Positions 59,331-64,000 of a stretch of DNA of 64,000 bases are shown here, one piece after another. Position 1 is the stretch's first letter. Each line of letters begins with the position of its first letter. This DNA is from UBA2199 sp964628035 (GTDB taxonomy: Bacteria; Acidobacteriota; Aminicenantia; UBA2199), in the NCBI GenBank assembly GCA_964628035.1, contig CAZVPI010000008.1, positions 1 to 64,000 of the forward strand, written 5' to 3'. The position numbers were made by a program, and so were the translations under genes. The notes under the pieces are model-generated. The model ran no database searches. It saw only the letters and a program-made list of their open reading frames with translations, and was not told the DNA's origin.

Positions 59331-59359
59331 TTGACTTCGCCTCCCCCATTTCATAAAAT
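59331..59359 (+). promoter_or_regulatory. Promoter of the ABC exporter operon
   Basis: TTGACT (59331-59336), a 17-bp spacer and TAAAAT (59354-59359). The ATG lies 9 nt past the -10 box, without a Shine-Dalgarno site. Confidence 0.75.
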
Positions 59360-59368
59360 TTCCTCGCC

Positions 59369-60297
<929 letters not shown>

Positions 60298-60301
<4 letters not shown>

Positions 60302-61068
60302 AAGCCGGCATCCGCGGCATCGCCGTCAACACCTTCCGTGAGTCGGCGCGCAACAAGATGTTCTACCTGCTCGTCTTCTTCGGCGTCCTTTTCGCCTTCA
60401 GCTCCAAGCTGGTCAGCTTCCTGACCCTCGGCGACGCCACGAAGGTGCTCAAGGACACCGGCCTGGCGGCCATCAATTTCTTCTGCGTGCTGATCGCCGT
60501 CTTCACCGGCATCAACCTGGTCTACAAGGAGGTCGAGAAGAAGACCGTCATCAACATCCTGAGCAAGCCCATCCGCCGCGAGGAGTTCATCCTGGGCAAG
60601 TTCCTGGGGCTGGCCCTGACCCTGCTGGCCGCCCTGGGCGCCATGGCCGCCCTCTTCTTCGCCTTCTTGGCCCTCTCCGGCGGCGGCTTCGACCTCGGCA
60701 TCCTGCTCTACTTCTTCATGCTCTACCTGGAGCTGCTGATCCTCATCGCCCTGTCGCTGCTCTTCTCCTCCTTCACCACCCCCATCCTCTCCTTCCTCTT
60801 CACCGTGTCGCTCTACCTGATCGGCCAGGTGCTGTGGACCTACAACGAGTTCAAGGACTACCTGGCCGTCCCCGCCTGGCGGTTCGTCAGCGAAATATTC
60901 TATTACGCGCTGCCCAACCTGCACAAGTTCAACATCAAGAGCGAGGTGGTGCTGGGACAGCTGCCTGGCCTGTCCACGGTCCTCCATGCCGTTCTCTACG
61001 CGCTGCTGTACGTCGCCGCCCTGCTGGCCCTGGCCGTGCTGGTCTTCCGCAGCCGGGAATTCCGATGA
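60298..61068 (+). CDS. ABC-2 type transporter permease
   Basis: The 256-residue integral membrane protein has six predicted TM helices (about 20-40, 58-78, 102-125, 133-155, 160-182, 228-250). It starts IAVNTFRESARNKMFYLLVFFG, a pattern seen in NosY/GldF-like ABC-2 permeases, and has NLVYKEVEKKTVINILSKPIRREEFILGKFLGL. It is coupled to the ATPase by ATGA. Both its partner and the following TPR gene overlap it, which suggests one exporter unit. Confidence 0.88.
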
Positions 61069-61934
61069 TGCGCCGCCCCACCGGCGAGGTCCTGAAGGGA
61101 GGCTGGCTCGCGGCGACGGCGCTGGCCGGCCTGCTGCTGGCCGGCGGCGCGCAGCAGCGCTACGACGCCACCGTCGACTACTTCGCGGAGCGCAACGCCT
61201 TCGTCTCCCTGCCCTCGGGCAGGACCCTGAAGGCCCTTTCCTTCGGCTATCACGCCCTGGCCGCCGACCTGCTCTTCATCTGGTCGATCCAGTTCTACTC
61301 GACCTATCACATCCGCAACCGCTTCGAATTCATCGAGCGGGTCTACGAGGCGATCACCGATGTGTCGCCGACCTACAAGTCGCCCTACATCGTCGGTTCG
61401 CTGATCATGGTCCACGAGAAGCGGGACGTGCCCATGGCCCTGCGCCTGCTGGAAAAGGGCTCGCGGCACAATCCCGACGAGTGGCTCTTCGACCACGACG
61501 CCGGCTTCTACTGCTACAAGTACCTGAAGGACTACGCCAGGGCGCAGAAGTACTACAACCGCGCCGCCGCCAAGCCCGGGGCGCCGCCGTTCCTCCGCCG
61601 CCTGAAGGCCCACATGGTCTACCTGCGCGACGACCCGCAGGTGGCCACGCGCATGTGGCTCGACATCTACCGCAACGCCAGGGACACCCTGACCCGCGAC
61701 TCGGCCTTCAACCACCTGTACCAGATCAAGGCCGAGGCCGACCTGCCGCTGCTGGCCGAGAAGATCGCCGCCTACCGCGGGCGCTTCCGCAGGCCGCCGG
61801 CCGCCCTGTCCGATCTGGTCGCGGCCGGGCTGCTCCGCGAGGTGCCCCGGGATTTCGCCGGCCAGGAATACCGCTACGACCCGGCGAGCGGCGAGGTGAC
61901 GGCGCAGAGGATATTCCGGTGGAAGAAGCGCTGA
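61065..61934 (+). CDS. Membrane-anchored TPR-like hypothetical protein
   Basis: The 289-residue protein has one N-terminal TM (about 14-30, LAATALAGLLLAGGAQQ). The helical region that follows resembles tetratricopeptide repeats (DVPMALRLLEKGSRHNPDEWLFDHDAGFYCYKYLKDYARAQKYYNRAA). The end (GRFRRPPAALSDLVAAGLLREVPRDFAGQEYRYDPASGEV) recalls the C-terminal part of type II/IV secretion pseudopilin-like proteins, in which a short 'amount-of-residue' segment is followed by a Gly-x-x-Tyr-x-Y-x-P motif. It overlaps the permease by 4 nt and the peptidase by 16 nt. Function unknown. Confidence 0.76.
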   Translation: MMRRPTGEVLKGGWLAATALAGLLLAGGAQQRYDATVDYFAERNAFVSLPSGRTLKALSFGYHALAADLLFIWSIQFYSTYHIRNRFEFIERVYEAITDVSPTYKSPYIVGSLIMVHEKRDVPMALRLLEKGSRHNPDEWLFDHDAGFYCYKYLKDYARAQKYYNRAAAKPGAPPFLRRLKAHMVYLRDDPQVATRMWLDIYRNARDTLTRDSAFNHLYQIKAEADLPLLAEKIAAYRGRFRRPPAALSDLVAAGLLREVPRDFAGQEYRYDPASGEVTAQRIFRWKKR

Positions 61935-62686
61935 GCGCCGTCCTGGGGCTGATCGTCGGCAGCTTCCTCAACGTGGTCATCCACCGCCTGCCGCTCGGGC
62001 AGGAGGTCGTCTTCCGCCCCTCGCACTGCCCGCGTTGCCAGGCCGCCATCCCCTGGTACCTGAACGTGCCGGTGCTGAGCTACCTGGCGCTCGGCGGGCG
62101 CTGCCGCTTCTGCCGCGCCGCCATCTCGCCGCGCTATCCCCTCGTCGAGGTCCTGACCGCCTTCAGCTTCTGGCTGGCCTGCCACGCCTTCGGCCCCGGC
62201 CTGCACGGGGCCGCCGTCGCCGTCTTCCTCTCGCTGCTGATCGCCCTGGCCTTCATCGACCTCGCGCACATGATCCTGCCCGACGAGCTCACCCTGGGCG
62301 GCGCCGCGCTCTTCCTCGTCTACGCCTTCTTCCACCCCGAGATCGCGGCGCGCGACGCACTCCTCGCCGGTTTCGGCGCGGCCCTGTTCTTCGCCGGACT
62401 TTTTTATTTCTACCTCAAGGTGCGCAAGATCGAGGGGCTCGGCTTCGGCGACGTCAAGATGGCGCTGCTGCTCGGGCTGTTCCTGGGCCCGCGGCGCATC
62501 ACGGTGGCCATCCTGCTGGCCTCGTTGTCCGGGGTGCTGGTGGGGCTGTTCTTCATCCTGTTCCGCAAGAAGGACCTGAAGCTGGCCCTGCCCTTCGGCC
62601 CCTTCCTGGCGCTGGGCGGCTACCTGTCGCTTTTCTGGGGCGAGGCGCTGCTGGCCTGGATCGGCTCGCTGTGGGGCCTGCCGTGA
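61919..62686 (+). CDS. pilD: Prepilin peptidase (A24, PilD-type)
   Basis: PilD cuts and N-methylates type IV prepilins and related pseudopilins at the inner membrane. The 255-residue protein has the N-terminal GSFLNVVIHRLP, a zinc module CPRC...CRFC, and two catalytic aspartates: one in AFIDLAHMILPDEL and one in GFGDVKMALLLG. It has about seven TM helices. The GTG start at 61919 overlaps the previous gene by 16 nt. AGAGG lies upstream. Its presence suggests type IV pili or a type II secretion system elsewhere in the genome. Confidence 0.9.
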   Translation: MEEALSAVLGLIVGSFLNVVIHRLPLGQEVVFRPSHCPRCQAAIPWYLNVPVLSYLALGGRCRFCRAAISPRYPLVEVLTAFSFWLACHAFGPGLHGAAVAVFLSLLIALAFIDLAHMILPDELTLGGAALFLVYAFFHPEIAARDALLAGFGAALFFAGLFYFYLKVRKIEGLGFGDVKMALLLGLFLGPRRITVAILLASLSGVLVGLFFILFRKKDLKLALPFGPFLALGGYLSLFWGEALLAWIGSLWGLP

Positions 62687-64000
62687 GGCGCTCGTCGCTG
62701 GTGCTGCTGCTGGTGGTCGAGGCGTTGTCGCTGTTCCTATTCGAGAACATGCGCTCCCTGTTCGCCAGCCTGGAGGAGAACGAACGCCAGGCGATCACGG
62801 CCCATGCCGAGCTCCAGGCCGAGCTGCACCTGCTGCGCGCCGGGGCCGGTCGGCAGGGGGACGTGCCCCTGCGCTCGGACGATTTCGCCTCCATCGCCCG
62901 CCTGCCGCGCCCCGAGTCCGGGAAGCGGCTGCTGCAGGCGGACGGCGCCCTGCGCCTGGAGATCCGCAGGCCGCTCGGCGACGGCGGGCTGCTCTTCGTC
63001 AAGGAGGTCGATTCGCCGCAGCTGCACTCGTTCCAGGGCATGCGCAAGGTGCTGTCGCTGCTGGTCCTGGTCCTGGGCCTGGCCCTGGTGGTCAGCGGCT
63101 TCACCCTGGTCTCCCAGCTGCGTCGCCGCAAGCCCGAGGAGCCCGCCGGCGCCGTAGCGCCGCTGCAGGACTACCTGGCCGACCTCAAGAACTCCCAGGC
63201 CGAGCTCCAGGAGATCGTGGCCAGCGAGCGCCGCTCTTCCAGCCGCCAGGAGGAGCTGAACCGCAGCATCCTGAACATCGTCCCCCTGGGGGTGATCTAT
63301 CTGTCGGCCAACGGCCGCGTCGAGCTGTTCAACCCGGCGGCGCAGAAGCTGTTCGGCCGCAGCCTGGCCGCGGTGAAGAACGCCCCCCTGTCCCAGGCTC
63401 TGCCCGGGCACGACGGGCTGGTCGCCTTCATCCTCGGCGCCGGCCGCCGCCGCCACGCCGAGTTCGAGAGCGGCCAGGCCGTCCTGGCCGTCGACGTGGT
63501 CCCCGTGGGCGCGGGCGACGCGGGCGCCGGGGCGGGGCGGCTGGCGCTGGTGCGCGACGTCAGCGAGGAGCGCCTGCGCGAGCGGGTGCGCCGCCAGAAC
63601 GAGAACCTGATCATGCTCGGCGAGATGGCCGCCTCGCTGGCCCACGAGGTGCGCAACTCGCTGGGGGTCATCCTGGGCTACACCAAGGGGCTGGGCGGCG
63701 AGGCGGAGAAGAAGGCCAAGGTCGTCAACGAAGTGCAGTTCATGACCGACATGATGGAAAGCTTCCTGCGCTTCGCCAGGCCGGTCGACAAGGTGGCGCG
63801 CCGGCCGGTGGAGATCGGGGCGCTGCTGCAGGCGGCGGCCGCGGCCCACGGCCTGGCCGTCGACCTGCCGCCCGGCCGCCTCGAGCTGGCCAGCGACCCC
63901 CTGCTGCTCAACATCATCTTCTCCAACCTGGCGCTGAACGCCCGCCAGGCCGGCGCCGCCAGGCTCACCGCCGCCTTCGCGCCGGGGGAGGCCCCGTCGG
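62683..64000 (+). CDS. PAS-containing membrane histidine kinase (PilS/NtrB-like), 3' truncated by window end
   Basis: 439 codons are visible; the frame runs off the right edge. The GTG start overlaps the pilD stop by GTGA. A first TM (about 5-21), an extracytoplasmic segment (about 22-125), a second TM (about 128-148), a PAS domain (about 190-300, ILNIVPLGVIYLSANGRVELFNPAAQKLFG) and the HisKA H-box MAASLAHEVRNSLGVILGYTKGL are visible. The first part of the HATPase domain has LLLNIIFSNLALNARQAG. Position after pilD suggests a PilS-like kinase with a PilR-like regulator downstream, outside the window. Confidence 0.87.
   Translation, partial: MRRSSLVLLLVVEALSLFLFENMRSLFASLEENERQAITAHAELQAELHLLRAGAGRQGDVPLRSDDFASIARLPRPESGKRLLQADGALRLEIRRPLGDGGLLFVKEVDSPQLHSFQGMRKVLSLLVLVLGLALVVSGFTLVSQLRRRKPEEPAGAVAPLQDYLADLKNSQAELQEIVASERRSSSRQEELNRSILNIVPLGVIYLSANGRVELFNPAAQKLFGRSLAAVKNAPLSQALPGHDGLVAFILGAGRRRHAEFESGQAVLAVDVVPVGAGDAGAGAGRLALVRDVSEERLRERVRRQNENLIMLGEMAASLAHEVRNSLGVILGYTKGLGGEAEKKAKVVNEVQFMTDMMESFLRFARPVDKVARRPVEIGALLQAAAAAHGLAVDLPPGRLELASDPLLLNIIFSNLALNARQAGAARLTAAFAPGEAPS

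Overview
The window is GC-rich, gene-dense bacterial DNA holding 55 protein-coding genes and two tRNA genes (one cut by the left edge), almost all in tight operons with 1-40 nt overlaps. The organism is a diderm: it has Lol lipoprotein-export genes, an LPS-type acyltransferase, a muropeptide ligase (Mpl) and several lipoproteins. The metabolism looks fermentative and amino-acid/peptide based: butyrate kinase with phosphate butyryltransferase, pyruvate phosphate dikinase, threonine dehydrogenase, a branched-chain aminotransferase, and secreted S9 and S46 dipeptidyl peptidases. This mix suggests an uncultured Acidobacteriota/Aminicenantota-like lineage, but there is no rRNA here and the assignment is an inference.

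Layout. 1-7.9 kb: tRNA-Lys tail, a GNAT-like protein, two glycosyltransferases and, on the other strand, rfbC / epimerase / rfbD for deoxysugar synthesis. 8.2-12.5 kb (-): ribH-nusB-transglutaminase-lysS-lolC operon. 12.5-18.8 kb (+): sigma-54 response regulator and acyltransferase; pfk-tmk-larE; rpsT with a RecB-family nuclease; PilZ protein. 19.2-36.5 kb (-): chagasin-like inhibitor and AhpD-like protein; ilvE and a hydrolase; a murein-recycling operon (apt-DUF4783-giant kinase-ldcA-mpl); an S9 peptidase-methyltransferase-UbiA-MgtC-rdgB operon; glgC; lolD; an NlpC/P60 lipoprotein; tRNA-Leu. 37-64 kb: amino-acid binding protein, ABC-F ATPase, TatT-like protein, buk-ptb, a DUF4412-like protein, an aldehyde dehydrogenase, a PurF-like protein without its nucleophile, an S46 peptidase, tdh with a glycosyltransferase, a nitronate monooxygenase, a small histidine kinase coupled to ppdK, and an ABC exporter operon running into a prepilin peptidase and a PilS-like kinase.

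The most unusual content lies between the genes. Nearly every intergenic gap above about 200 nt is filled with lower-GC DNA built from imperfect tandem heptanucleotides. The heptamer sequence differs from place to place, but the period is 7 almost everywhere. Many of these stretches are about 200-300 bp elements whose two ends carry the same heptamer in inverted orientation, and pieces of them recur at several places. They run up to, and sometimes supply, stop codons of flanking genes and in one place a -35 box. They resemble in principle the cyanobacterial heptameric STRR repeats, but form compound, inverted elements.

Several promoters with good -35/-10 boxes lie so close to the start codon that the mRNA should be leaderless (GNAT protein, response regulator, glgC, buk, 53025 membrane protein, nitronate monooxygenase, ABC ATPase). 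Other genes have ordinary Shine-Dalgarno sites, so both initiation modes seem to be used.
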